DNA of 64,000 bases. It comes from an uncultured Agathobacter sp. (GTDB taxonomy: Bacteria; Bacillota; Clostridia; Lachnospirales; Lachnospiraceae). Positions 1 through 7,570 of the stretch are shown here, one piece after another; the first letter of the stretch is position 1, and every line of letters starts with the position of its first letter. The notes beneath the pieces were generated by a model that saw only the letters and a list, made by a program, of their open reading frames with translations, was not told where the DNA came from and did not search any database. The DNA lies in assembly GCA_910587655.1 (NCBI GenBank), contig CAJUND010000003.1:1-64000 (forward strand), written 5' to 3'. The position numbers and the translations under genes are program-made.

Positions 1-166
1 TGTTCCTTCTTGTGTCATCACTGATACCAAGACAATATACAAGCGCTTTGTGGTATACGTCCTGATACCTGACCTCTTTCAATTTTTCATAGTAGAATTT
101 TTCATGTGCATCGCTGATAAAAATAATCTCTTTCGCTTTCTCTGCTCTTAACGCTGTGTTTGACAT
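1..166 (-). CDS. DUF6075-family protein, 3' part outside window
   Basis: Partial gene; only the first 55 codons are inside the window. It starts at an ATG preceded by GGAGG at a good distance. The visible protein has an N-terminal segment reading FISDAHEKFYYEKLKEVRY and then YHKALVYCLGISDDTRRN, which I recognise as the start of the DUF6075 family, small proteins of unknown function common in conjugative elements of Firmicutes. It lies just beyond the rlmD 3' end and its terminator, on the element side of the junction, so it is probably ICE cargo. The family call rests on memory of the conserved N-terminus. Confidence 0.7.
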   Translation of the reverse strand, partial: MSNTALRAEKAKEIIFISDAHEKFYYEKLKEVRYQDVYHKALVYCLGISDDTRRN

Positions 167-228
167 TTTTTAGTTCCTCCTTTTAAAATTGAATTGAAAA
201 GAGCATCCCACTATGGAATGCCCTATAT

Positions 229-263
229 AAAAAATAGGGACACTCTCACTCAAGCATCCCTAT
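229..263 (-). terminator. Rho-independent terminator of the ICE-edge reading frame
   Basis: On the minus strand ATAGGGA pairs with TCCCTAT around a 16-nt loop and is followed at once by a run of T. It sits about 27 nt after the TAG at 290-292 and before the DUF6075 gene. Confidence 0.6.
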
Positions 264-289
264 AATCTATCACTATATTTGATAGCTCT

Positions 290-460
290 CTATTCACTTT
301 CATTATCAGGATTTTTTGTGTTCCCCGTACCGAGGTCTAATGCCACAACTACGGTTACTTTCTTCACAAGTATCTTTTCCTTATGATTTTCACCGATTTT
401 GTTGAAACTGAAAAATGTCACAAAGTGCGTAAATTCAAGGATTTCTAGGTATCTTTCCTT
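290..460 (-). pseudogene. Start-less coding-like tail across the rlmD 3' end
   Basis: A reading frame one base out of register with rlmD runs without a stop from the last codons of rlmD down to a TAG at 290-292. About 65 codons are open, with no ATG in a sensible place. The translated tail (including LVKKVTVVVALDLGTGNTKN and ending NPDNESE) looks like a real hydrophobic-plus-charged protein end, and a hairpin terminator follows it. I do not recognise the family. It may be the C-terminal part of an element gene, perhaps the recombinase, whose body lies at the other end of the integrated element, or a decayed fragment. Confidence 0.4.
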
Positions 461-1947
461 TGTATCAACACCACAGTCTCCACATGCCCCGTCATCCCAA
501 ACAAATCCACCCCCCTCCCCTTCTTCACCTCATACCCCCCATCACAAAGCACCCGCAAATCCCGTGCCAGCGTAGCCGGGTCACAGCTGACATACACAAT
601 CCTCTCCGGCTGCATCTTCAGCATCGTCAAAAGACACGCCATGTCGCACCCCTTCCGCGGCGGGTCCACCACAATCACATCCGGATGCCGCATATCCGCC
701 CGATCCGCCTCCCTGGTTTCCGAATCTGTTTCACTGCATTCCATGCCAGTTCCGTCACCTTCTGCAAATGCCCCACCGCTGTTTGCATAAAATTCCGGCA
801 AAACCTCCTCCGCCTTTCCGGCAAAAAACTCCGCATTCGTAATCCCGTTTAACCTCGCATTCTCCCTTGCATCCTCCACCGCCTGCGGAACAATCTCCAC
901 ACCATACACCTGCTTTGCACGCTGGGACAAAAACAGGGAAATCGTTCCGATTCCGCAGTACAGGTCCCAGACCGATTCCTTCCCCGTCAGTCCCGCATAT
1001 TCCAGTGCAATACTGTATAATTTTTCCGTCTGCAGGGGATTCACCTGGTAAAAAGACTGCGGGGAAATGTGGTAGGCGACTGCCGTATCCGTCAGCTCAA
1101 ATTCCTGCGGCGCGCCCGTTTTCCGAAGATGAATATAGTCCGTAATATAAGGCTGGCCCCAGAGACATTCCGTCCTTTTTCCAAGAATCACATTCGTATT
1201 TTCCATGTTCACATTTATGGAAATGGAAGTCATTCCAGGAATCTTCTGCAGCCGTCCGGTCAGCTCCTGTGCCGCCGGAAGCCTGTCCGCGTTTACCACA
1301 AGGCAGACCATAATTTCCTTCGTCGTAAACCCGTAACGGATTAAAATATGGCGTACCATCCCGTCCCCGGTCCGTTCATCATACGGGGGAATCCCGTACT
1401 CCTCCATCCAGCCCCGGATTACCGCAAGAATCTCCTTGTTTTCCTCCACGCCAAGCAGGCAGTCCTCCACCGGGATAATACAGTGGGTTCTGGCGGCATA
1501 AAATCCTGTCACCACGTTCCCGTCCCTGTCATATCCCACAGGATACTGTGCCTTGTTGCGGTAACGGTACGGATGCTCCATCCCCACCACCGGTTCCATC
1601 ACGGCGTCCAGCTCTTCCTCCGGAAAACCGCCGATGCGCATAAGGGCATTCTTTATTTTGTTTTCTTTGTATTCCAGCTGTTTTTCGTAAGAAAGGGCCT
1701 GCATCTGGCAGCCGCCGCAGCGCCTGTGCTGCGGACATTCCGGCTCGATGCGGTCCGGTGACGGGATTAAGATTTTTTCCACCCTCGCATAACCGTAATT
1801 TTTTTTAAGCTTAATGGCGCGGGCAAGAATCACGTCAGAAATTACGGCGTCCCTGACAAAAAAAGTCATTCCCTCATATTTTCCAATTCCCTCGCCGCCC
1901 GTTCCCATATCGGTAATGGTCAGTTCAAATAAATCATTTTTATTCAT
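445..1947 (-). CDS. rlmD: 23S rRNA (uracil-5-)-methyltransferase RlmD/RumA family
   Basis: 500-aa SAM-dependent RNA methyltransferase that makes 5-methyluridine in 23S rRNA in the cytoplasm. In order: an N-terminal TRAM RNA-binding domain (about 1-60); four Fe-S cysteines (C71, C77, C80 in CPQHRRCGGC and about C156 in THCIIP); a SAM site at VWDLYCGIGT; VVDPPRKG; and the catalytic Cys in YVSCDPATLARDL. An acidic, Ser/Thr-rich insertion of about 35 residues precedes VVDPP. The start was set at the ATG with GGAGA eight bases upstream, seven codons inside the longest frame. It is the last gene of the htrA-like/yhaM/rlmD operon and its 3' end is the probable ICE attachment site. RlmCD paralogues with U747/U1939 specificity cannot be separated from sequence alone. 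Confidence 0.92.
   Translation of the reverse strand: MNKNDLFELTITDMGTGGEGIGKYEGMTFFVRDAVISDVILARAIKLKKNYGYARVEKILIPSPDRIEPECPQHRRCGGCQMQALSYEKQLEYKENKIKNALMRIGGFPEEELDAVMEPVVGMEHPYRYRNKAQYPVGYDRDGNVVTGFYAARTHCIIPVEDCLLGVEENKEILAVIRGWMEEYGIPPYDERTGDGMVRHILIRYGFTTKEIMVCLVVNADRLPAAQELTGRLQKIPGMTSISINVNMENTNVILGKRTECLWGQPYITDYIHLRKTGAPQEFELTDTAVAYHISPQSFYQVNPLQTEKLYSIALEYAGLTGKESVWDLYCGIGTISLFLSQRAKQVYGVEIVPQAVEDARENARLNGITNAEFFAGKAEEVLPEFYANSGGAFAEGDGTGMECSETDSETREADRADMRHPDVIVVDPPRKGCDMACLLTMLKMQPERIVYVSCDPATLARDLRVLCDGGYEVKKGRGVDLFGMTGHVETVVLIQRKDT
466..486 (-). other. att: Probable ICE attachment site in the rlmD 3' end
   Basis: The 21 bases encoding H-V-E-T-V-V-L near the RlmD C-terminus correspond in place and sequence to the rum/rumA 3'-end site used by several streptococcal and other Firmicute ICEs. 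Non-housekeeping sequence begins directly downstream of the rlmD stop. The exact crossover cannot be fixed without the empty site or the other end of the element. Confidence 0.5.
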
Positions 1948-2000
1948 GCAGTTTTCTCCGTGGTCCATCGTTAATCAGATTTTTAACCCTGACAATTATT

Positions 2001-2945
2001 TTACCTGCTTGTTTTCCGTATATTACTTTCCAGAAGCCTGCTGTATCCCTGCCACTCCAGGTTCTGATCCGGCACATGTACAAGCATCTCTCGCACCGTT
2101 TCCATCTTTGCATCCAGATTGTCCGCAAAACTGAGCGCAAGCGCTTCGGCAAGCGCGGGCTTTTTCGGGGAACCGTATTCCAGCTCGCCGTGGTGCGCAA
2201 GAATACAGTGCTTTAATTCATTTGCCAGCACTTCCGGGAATCCGTCAATACTTTTGATTGCAGTTCCCACCCATTCCGTGCCAATCATAATATGCCCCAG
2301 CAGCTGCCCGGCGTCCGTATAATCATTTGCCGGAAATGTGGATAATTCCTTCAGCTTTCCAATGTCGTGGAATATTGCTGCCGTAAGCAGTAAATCCCTG
2401 TTTAAAAACGGATAATTATCCGCAAAATAAAAACAGTTTCTCGTCACACTGACTGTATGCTCCAGAAGTCCTCCGACGAAACCGTGGTGTACGCTTTTTG
2501 CTGCGGAATGGAACTTAAATTTCTTTGCAAAATCCTCGTTATCAAAAAATTTATGTAATAACTCGTTCAGGTACGGATTTTTCACCTGCTCAATGTATTC
2601 CATAATTCCGGCATACATTTCATCTACATCTTTATCCGTCACCGGCAGATAATCCGTCGGTTCAAATTCGTCCTCCGAGGCAATCCTTGCCCGCTTGATG
2701 GACAGCTGCAGATTTCCCTGGAAACTGGTAATATCCCCGGTGACTGCCACATAATCCAGCGCGTCAAAATCATCAATTCCGCTGGAACCCGGATCCCATA
2801 TTTTGGCATCCAGCGTCCCGGTCCGGTCCTGTAATATTACATTGTCATACGGCTTCCCCGTCTTTGTCAGCGCTGACTGCTTAAATTTACAGAGGTAGAT
2901 TTCATTAATCCGTTCTCCCTCCCGAAGTGTTTCAATATATTTCAT
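2001..2945 (-). CDS. yhaM: 3'-5' exoribonuclease YhaM family
   Basis: 314-aa cytoplasmic exonuclease of the YhaM/CBF1 type, with an N-terminal OB-fold nucleic-acid-binding domain (about 10-90, DNVILQDRTGTLDAKIWD) and a C-terminal HD phosphohydrolase domain carrying HHGFVGGLLEHT and the metal-binding AAIFHDIGKLKEL, with further His residues in CILAHHGELEYG. In Bacillus the homologue trims RNA 3' ends. The start was chosen at the ATG with AAGGAG six bases upstream, eight codons inside the open frame. It lies 27 bp after the htrA-like gene and 53 bp before rlmD on the same strand, so it is probably cotranscribed with both. Confidence 0.9.
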   Translation of the reverse strand: MKYIETLREGERINEIYLCKFKQSALTKTGKPYDNVILQDRTGTLDAKIWDPGSSGIDDFDALDYVAVTGDITSFQGNLQLSIKRARIASEDEFEPTDYLPVTDKDVDEMYAGIMEYIEQVKNPYLNELLHKFFDNEDFAKKFKFHSAAKSVHHGFVGGLLEHTVSVTRNCFYFADNYPFLNRDLLLTAAIFHDIGKLKELSTFPANDYTDAGQLLGHIMIGTEWVGTAIKSIDGFPEVLANELKHCILAHHGELEYGSPKKPALAEALALSFADNLDAKMETVREMLVHVPDQNLEWQGYSRLLESNIRKTSR

Positions 2946-2972
2946 AACTTTCTCCTTTCCTGGTTCCATGTT

Positions 2973-4232
2973 TTACTGTAGTACACCTGCCTCCACCTTA
3001 CAGGTAATCTTTTTATATCCCTTTGCGCCTTCCCTCTTAACTACAACAGAATACGTTTCATCCGGCGTAAGACCGAGCAGAATTTCATGATACTGCTTTA
3101 CCGTGGATACCTTTTCCCCGTCAACGGATATAATGACGTCGCCGCTCTGCAGTCCGGCGTCCATTGCGGGTGAATCCATGGAAACCTCTTTCACATAAAC
3201 CCCTTTCGGAAGTCCGTGCCTTTCAGCAATCCGCTCCGTCACGGTGGATACATACATACCAAAATACGGGACATCCGCTCCTGCAAAAAGCAGCTCCATC
3301 ACCGGCTCCAGCTCCGAGATACTGACAGCAGCCAGTGTCCCTGCCGTTTCCGTACCAAACCCCTGTATCATTACTCCGACCAGACTTCCTTCGGAATTAA
3401 TAATGATGCCGCTCCCATTCTGGTTTGCCACAATATCCGTTGTATAGACGGCATAATTGCAGTCCTGCGTGGAAATCTCATTTCCGGTCGCTGTAATACA
3501 GCCGGTCAGGATGGAATCATTTGTTCCTGCCGGACTGCCCAGGGCAATGACCACACTTCCCTTATGGAGCATACCGGCATTCCCGGTCTCCATCACCTGT
3601 ATGGAAGAAACTGTCTCCTCCTCCAGTGCGTCTTTTTCCACAGTCAGCATGGCAAGTCCTGTATTCCCGTCATACTTCACCAGCTCCGCAGCTGCCACGG
3701 CGTCATTTGCAAATGTCACATGGATACTGGATGCCTTTTTTATCACCCTTTTTTCTGTAAGGATCCATAGTTTCCCTTCCCTGTCCGCAATAATTGTGCC
3801 GGAACCTTCGCCTTCCCTTTCATAGGAATTATCGAACCAGTCTGTACTGCTTACCACACTTGTGATTCTAACAACCGACCTGTTTGCCCGGTTTCCGATA
3901 CCATAGAGTTTTGTCTGGATTTTCTGGTAATCCTCTATGGAAAACGGTTCATTGGCATCCGGATTCTCCGGGTCCGTCACTGTCTGCATATCCTGCGTAT
4001 CCATCGTTTCGGATTCGGATTCCGGTTCTTCGGGCAGACTTGCCGTTTCCCACCGCTTCTGGGCTGCCGGAATCATGAAAAGAATTACCGCGGACATGGC
4101 AAGTGCAAACGCAGCACCGTTCAATGCATATACGCCCGCCTGCTTCCAGAGCCGTTTATGGTTTGTAGGCTTATTTTTAATTTTTTCACGTACAAATTCT
4201 TTTTTTGGTAAACGTCTGTCTTCCATCTGCAT
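2973..4232 (-). CDS. HtrA-like membrane protein with degenerate protease triad and PDZ
   Basis: 419-aa protein: a basic cytoplasmic N-terminus, one membrane segment (about 35-55), an acidic linker rich in Glu/Ser/Thr, a trypsin-like HtrA domain and a C-terminal PDZ domain (GVYVKEVSMDSPAMDAGLQSGDVI). The fold is clear (GSGTII, VIALGSPAG), but aligned to HtrA/DegP the catalytic His of TNNHVI is Arg here (TEKRVI) and the Asp of SDIAL is Gly (NTGLAM). Only the Ser is kept (NQNGSGII for NRGNSGGA). It is therefore probably a pseudoprotease: a binding or scaffold protein at the outer face of the membrane. The start was set two codons in from the longest frame because GAGG is seven bases from that ATG and only one from the first. 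It leads the yhaM-rlmD operon. Confidence 0.85.
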   Translation of the reverse strand: MQMEDRRLPKKEFVREKIKNKPTNHKRLWKQAGVYALNGAAFALAMSAVILFMIPAAQKRWETASLPEEPESESETMDTQDMQTVTDPENPDANEPFSIEDYQKIQTKLYGIGNRANRSVVRITSVVSSTDWFDNSYEREGEGSGTIIADREGKLWILTEKRVIKKASSIHVTFANDAVAAAELVKYDGNTGLAMLTVEKDALEEETVSSIQVMETGNAGMLHKGSVVIALGSPAGTNDSILTGCITATGNEISTQDCNYAVYTTDIVANQNGSGIIINSEGSLVGVMIQGFGTETAGTLAAVSISELEPVMELLFAGADVPYFGMYVSTVTERIAERHGLPKGVYVKEVSMDSPAMDAGLQSGDVIISVDGEKVSTVKQYHEILLGLTPDETYSVVVKREGAKGYKKITCKVEAGVLQ

Positions 4233-4279
4233 CTTCATTCCTCAATTTATGTACCCCGTATCCAATAATTTCATATACT

Positions 4280-4308
4280 ATTATATTCGCATTTTTATCT
4301 GCTTGCAA
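4280..4308 (-). promoter_or_regulatory. Sigma-A promoter of the htrA-like/yhaM/rlmD operon
   Basis: TTGCAA, 17-bp spacer, TATAAT on the minus strand, ending about 48 bases upstream of the htrA-like start. Confidence 0.7.
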
Positions 4309-4341
4309 CTTTTTTTATCTTTTCCTTCCGAAACTTTTGGA

Positions 4342-4370
4342 GTATAATAAGCAAAGAACGCTTATTATAC
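4342..4370. repeat. Perfect 11-bp inverted repeat containing TATAAT
   Basis: GTATAATAAGC and its exact complement GCTTATTATAC flank a 7-base loop (AAAGAAC). The first 22 bases recur as a direct copy at 4421-4442. It lies between the divergent htrA-like and mutS2 genes. Confidence 0.7.
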
Positions 4371-4420
4371 TGCGCGAACTATCGCGCATACAGCGTCACC
4401 AATCAGAGATTGATGACATG

Positions 4421-4442
4421 GTATAATAAGCAAAGAACGCTT
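4421..4442. repeat. Second 22-bp copy of the palindrome's left part
   Basis: Exact 22-base direct repeat of 4342-4363, but lacking the right arm beyond GCTT. It contains TATAAT about 45 bases before the mutS2 start and may supply its -10 box. No convincing -35 hexamer sits 17 bases upstream. Confidence 0.6.
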
Positions 4443-4472
4443 TACACATAAAACAGCAATTGAGGTTATTAC

Positions 4473-6851
4473 ATGAATCAAAAAGTATACCACACACTGG
4501 AGTTTGATAAAATACTAAAACGGCTTTCCGAATATGCCTGCTGTAAGGAGGCAAAAGAAAACTGCCTGGCCCTTGCGCCAGTTTCAGACATGGCGGAACT
4601 TGCCCGCCTGCAGGAGACGACAAAAGACGCGCTCAGCCGTCTGTATAAAAAAAGTGAAATCGGCTTTTCCGGCGTGCGCAATGTAAACGCGTCCTTAAAA
4701 CACCTGGAAATCGGCGGAACTCTCAATGCCGCCGAGCTTTTGGACGTCTGGTTCCTCCTGGAAGCGGCAAAACGTGTCCGCACCTACAGCCGCCCGGAAC
4801 GCGGTGAGGAAAAAACCGATTCCCTGACGCCGCTTTTTTCACAGATTGAACCGTTAAAGCCGCTTCATGACGAAATTACGCGCTGCATCATCAGTGCGGA
4901 TGAAATCGCAGACGACGCCAGTCCGGCGCTCTATAAGCTGCGCAAATCCATCCGCGGCATGAATAACAGAATCCACACACAGCTGACAAACATGATGAAC
5001 AACACTACTACCAGAAGCTGTCTGCAGGACGCCGTTGTTACCATGCGCGACGGCCGTTACTGTCTTCCGGTGCGTGCCGATGCAAAGGCCGGAGTACCCG
5101 GCATGGTACACGACCAGTCCTCCAGCGGCTCCACCCTGTTTATCGAGCCGATGGCGGTGGTCAATTTAAATAACGAACTGCGCGAACTTTTTTTAAAAGA
5201 ACAGGAGGAAATCAACGTCATTCTTGCAGAGCTGTCGAACCGGGTTGCGGAAAACGAATCCGCAATCCGGCAGGATTACACAGTCCTTGCAGGGCTTGAT
5301 TTTATTTTTGCAAAAGCACGGTTTGCACTTTCCTATAACGGCACTGCACCGCTCTTTAATGAAAACGGAAACATCAATATCAAAAAAGGCAGACATCCGC
5401 TGCTGGATGCCAAAAAAGTGGTTCCGATTGACGTCCGTCTCGGAGAGGAATATCAGCAGTTAATTGTCACCGGACCAAATACGGGCGGAAAAACCGTTTC
5501 TTTAAAAACAGTCGGTCTGCTTACCTTAATGGGACAGTCCGGGCTTCATATTCCGGCAAACGACCGTTCCGAGCTTGCCGTTTTCCACGAAATATTTGCG
5601 GATATCGGTGATGAACAGAGCATTGAGCAGAGCCTCAGTACCTTTTCCTCCCACATGACAAATATCGTGGGGATTCTGGAAAAAGCCGACGACAGAAGCC
5701 TCTGCCTGTTTGACGAACTCTGCGCCGGAACAGACCCCACGGAAGGCGCCGCACTTGCCATTTCCATTCTGCATAAGCTGCACCAGTACGGCTCCGTTAC
5801 CATGGCGACCACGCATTACAGTGAATTAAAGGTCTATGCGCTTTCCACTGAAGGCGTGGAAAACGCCAGCTGTGAGTTTGATGTGGACACGTTAAGCCCG
5901 ACCTACCGCCTGCTGATCGGCATCCCCGGAAAAAGCAACGCATTTGCCATCAGCTCCAAACTCGGACTTGCCGACAATATTATAGAGGACGCCAGAAACC
6001 GTCTGAGCGAAAAAGACATCAACTTTGAAGACATGATTGCCAGTCTGGAGGAAAGCCGCCTTACCATCGAAAAAGAACAGCTGGAAATCAAACGCTACAA
6101 GGAAGAAGCCGAAAGCCTGAAACAGAAACTGGCTTCCAAAAACGAACGCCTGGACGCCAGCCGTGATGAAATCCTGCGAAAGGCAAACGAGGAGGCAGTG
6201 CGTATTTTAAAAGAGGCAAAGGACCTTGCAGATGAAACCATACGCAATTTCAACAAATACGGACAGGGACAGGCAGACGCCGCCACCATGGAAAAAGCCA
6301 GAAGCCGCGTCCGCGACAAAATGAGTGAAAGCGAGAAAAAACTTTCCCTCCGGAAAAAAGAAACCAAAAACAACAAGATTCCAAAAAACCTGCGTGTCGG
6401 TGACTCCGTTAAGGTTTTATCCATGAACTTAAAAGGCACGGTTCACACGCTGCCCAATGCCAAAGGGGATCTGTTCGTGCAGATGGGAATCCTCCGTTCG
6501 CAGGTAAACATCCGCGACCTGGAACTGATACAGGAGGATACGCCATACGCTACAAAGAAATTTTCATCCTCTTCCTCCAGTAAAATAAAAATGGGGAAAT
6601 CCGCGACCGTTTCCACGGAAATCAACCTGATTGGCATGACCGTGGACGAGGCGGTTGCACATCTTGACAAGTATCTGGATGATGCGTATATCGCACACCT
6701 TTCTTCGGTGCGCATTGTACACGGCAAAGGAACCGGCGCACTGCGCAATGCCGTCCACGGACACTTAAAACGGCAGAAATATGTGAAAAACTTCCGCCTC
6801 GGAGAAGCAGGCGAAGGCGATGCAGGAGTTACCATTGCAGAATTTGAATAA
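4473..6851 (+). CDS. mutS2: Endonuclease MutS2
   Basis: 792-aa MutS2, a MutS-like ATPase without the mismatch-binding N-terminus. It is linked to suppression of recombination and, in Bacillus, to rescue of collided ribosomes. It has a core/lever region (about 1-310), an ATPase with Walker A TGPNTGGKT (about 331-339) and Walker B LFDELCAGTDP, a long charged coiled coil (about 515-635), a KOW-like segment and a C-terminal Smr nuclease domain (about 715-792) with VRIVHGKGTGALR. Length and domain order are normal. The start has GAGG seven to eight bases upstream. The TCS genes follow after 14 bp and may be cotranscribed. Confidence 0.95.
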   Translation: MNQKVYHTLEFDKILKRLSEYACCKEAKENCLALAPVSDMAELARLQETTKDALSRLYKKSEIGFSGVRNVNASLKHLEIGGTLNAAELLDVWFLLEAAKRVRTYSRPERGEEKTDSLTPLFSQIEPLKPLHDEITRCIISADEIADDASPALYKLRKSIRGMNNRIHTQLTNMMNNTTTRSCLQDAVVTMRDGRYCLPVRADAKAGVPGMVHDQSSSGSTLFIEPMAVVNLNNELRELFLKEQEEINVILAELSNRVAENESAIRQDYTVLAGLDFIFAKARFALSYNGTAPLFNENGNINIKKGRHPLLDAKKVVPIDVRLGEEYQQLIVTGPNTGGKTVSLKTVGLLTLMGQSGLHIPANDRSELAVFHEIFADIGDEQSIEQSLSTFSSHMTNIVGILEKADDRSLCLFDELCAGTDPTEGAALAISILHKLHQYGSVTMATTHYSELKVYALSTEGVENASCEFDVDTLSPTYRLLIGIPGKSNAFAISSKLGLADNIIEDARNRLSEKDINFEDMIASLEESRLTIEKEQLEIKRYKEEAESLKQKLASKNERLDASRDEILRKANEEAVRILKEAKDLADETIRNFNKYGQGQADAATMEKARSRVRDKMSESEKKLSLRKKETKNNKIPKNLRVGDSVKVLSMNLKGTVHTLPNAKGDLFVQMGILRSQVNIRDLELIQEDTPYATKKFSSSSSSKIKMGKSATVSTEINLIGMTVDEAVAHLDKYLDDAYIAHLSSVRIVHGKGTGALRNAVHGHLKRQKYVKNFRLGEAGEGDAGVTIAEFE

Positions 6852-6865
6852 AAGGAGAACATGCC

Positions 6866-7570
6866 ATGGCTGCCAAACAGAAAATTTTAGTTGTCGATGA
6901 CGACAACAATATTGCGGAACTGATTTCCCTTTACCTGACAAAGGAATGCTACGACACCAGAATCGTAAACGACGGGGAGGAAGCGCTTGCTGCCTTTCAG
7001 CAGTATGCACCGAACCTGATTCTGCTGGACCTTATGCTTCCGGGCATGGACGGTTACCAGGTCTGCCGCGAAATCCGCGCCAAAAGCAATACGCCGATTA
7101 TCATGCTTTCCGCAAAAGGGGAAATTTTCGACAAGGTGCTCGGACTGGAACTGGGTGCGGACGATTATATTTTAAAACCGTTTGATTCCAAGGAACTGGT
7201 TGCAAGGGTCAAGGCGGTTCTCCGCCGTTACCAGCCGTCCAAAAACGAAACAGCCAAAGAAGTAAAATGCGTGGAATACCCGGACCTGACCATCAATCTT
7301 TCCAATTACTCAGTTATTTACAACGGCAGTCCGGTCGATATGCCGCCGAAAGAGCTGGAACTTTTATATTTCCTTGCCGCCTCCCCGAACCAGGTGTTTA
7401 CCAGGGAACAGCTTCTGGACCATATCTGGGGATATGAATATCTGGGGGATACCCGCACCGTGGATGTCCATGTCAAACGCCTGCGGGAAAAAATCAAAGA
7501 CCGTGACACCTGGTCCATTGCAACAGTCTGGGGCATCGGATACAAATTTGAGGTAAAGGCGGAAAAATAA
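6866..7570 (+). CDS. OmpR/PhoB-family response regulator
   Basis: 234-aa DNA-binding response regulator. The receiver domain (about 1-120) has DDD acid residues at the N-terminus, the phospho-acceptor Asp in LILLDLMLPGMDGY and Lys in YILKPF. The C-terminal winged helix (about 140-232) ends with VDVHVKRLREKI and VWGIGYKFE. AAGGAG precedes the ATG. The stop codon touches the ATG of the kinase gene that follows, so the two form a translation-coupled pair. The target genes are unknown. Confidence 0.93.
   Translation: MAAKQKILVVDDDNNIAELISLYLTKECYDTRIVNDGEEALAAFQQYAPNLILLDLMLPGMDGYQVCREIRAKSNTPIIMLSAKGEIFDKVLGLELGADDYILKPFDSKELVARVKAVLRRYQPSKNETAKEVKCVEYPDLTINLSNYSVIYNGSPVDMPPKELELLYFLAASPNQVFTREQLLDHIWGYEYLGDTRTVDVHVKRLREKIKDRDTWSIATVWGIGYKFEVKAEK

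Noticed and set aside
460..1761. Several plus-strand open frames opposite rlmD
   Set aside because: Compositional shadows: rich in His, Pro and Arg, no ribosome sites, opposite a clear gene.
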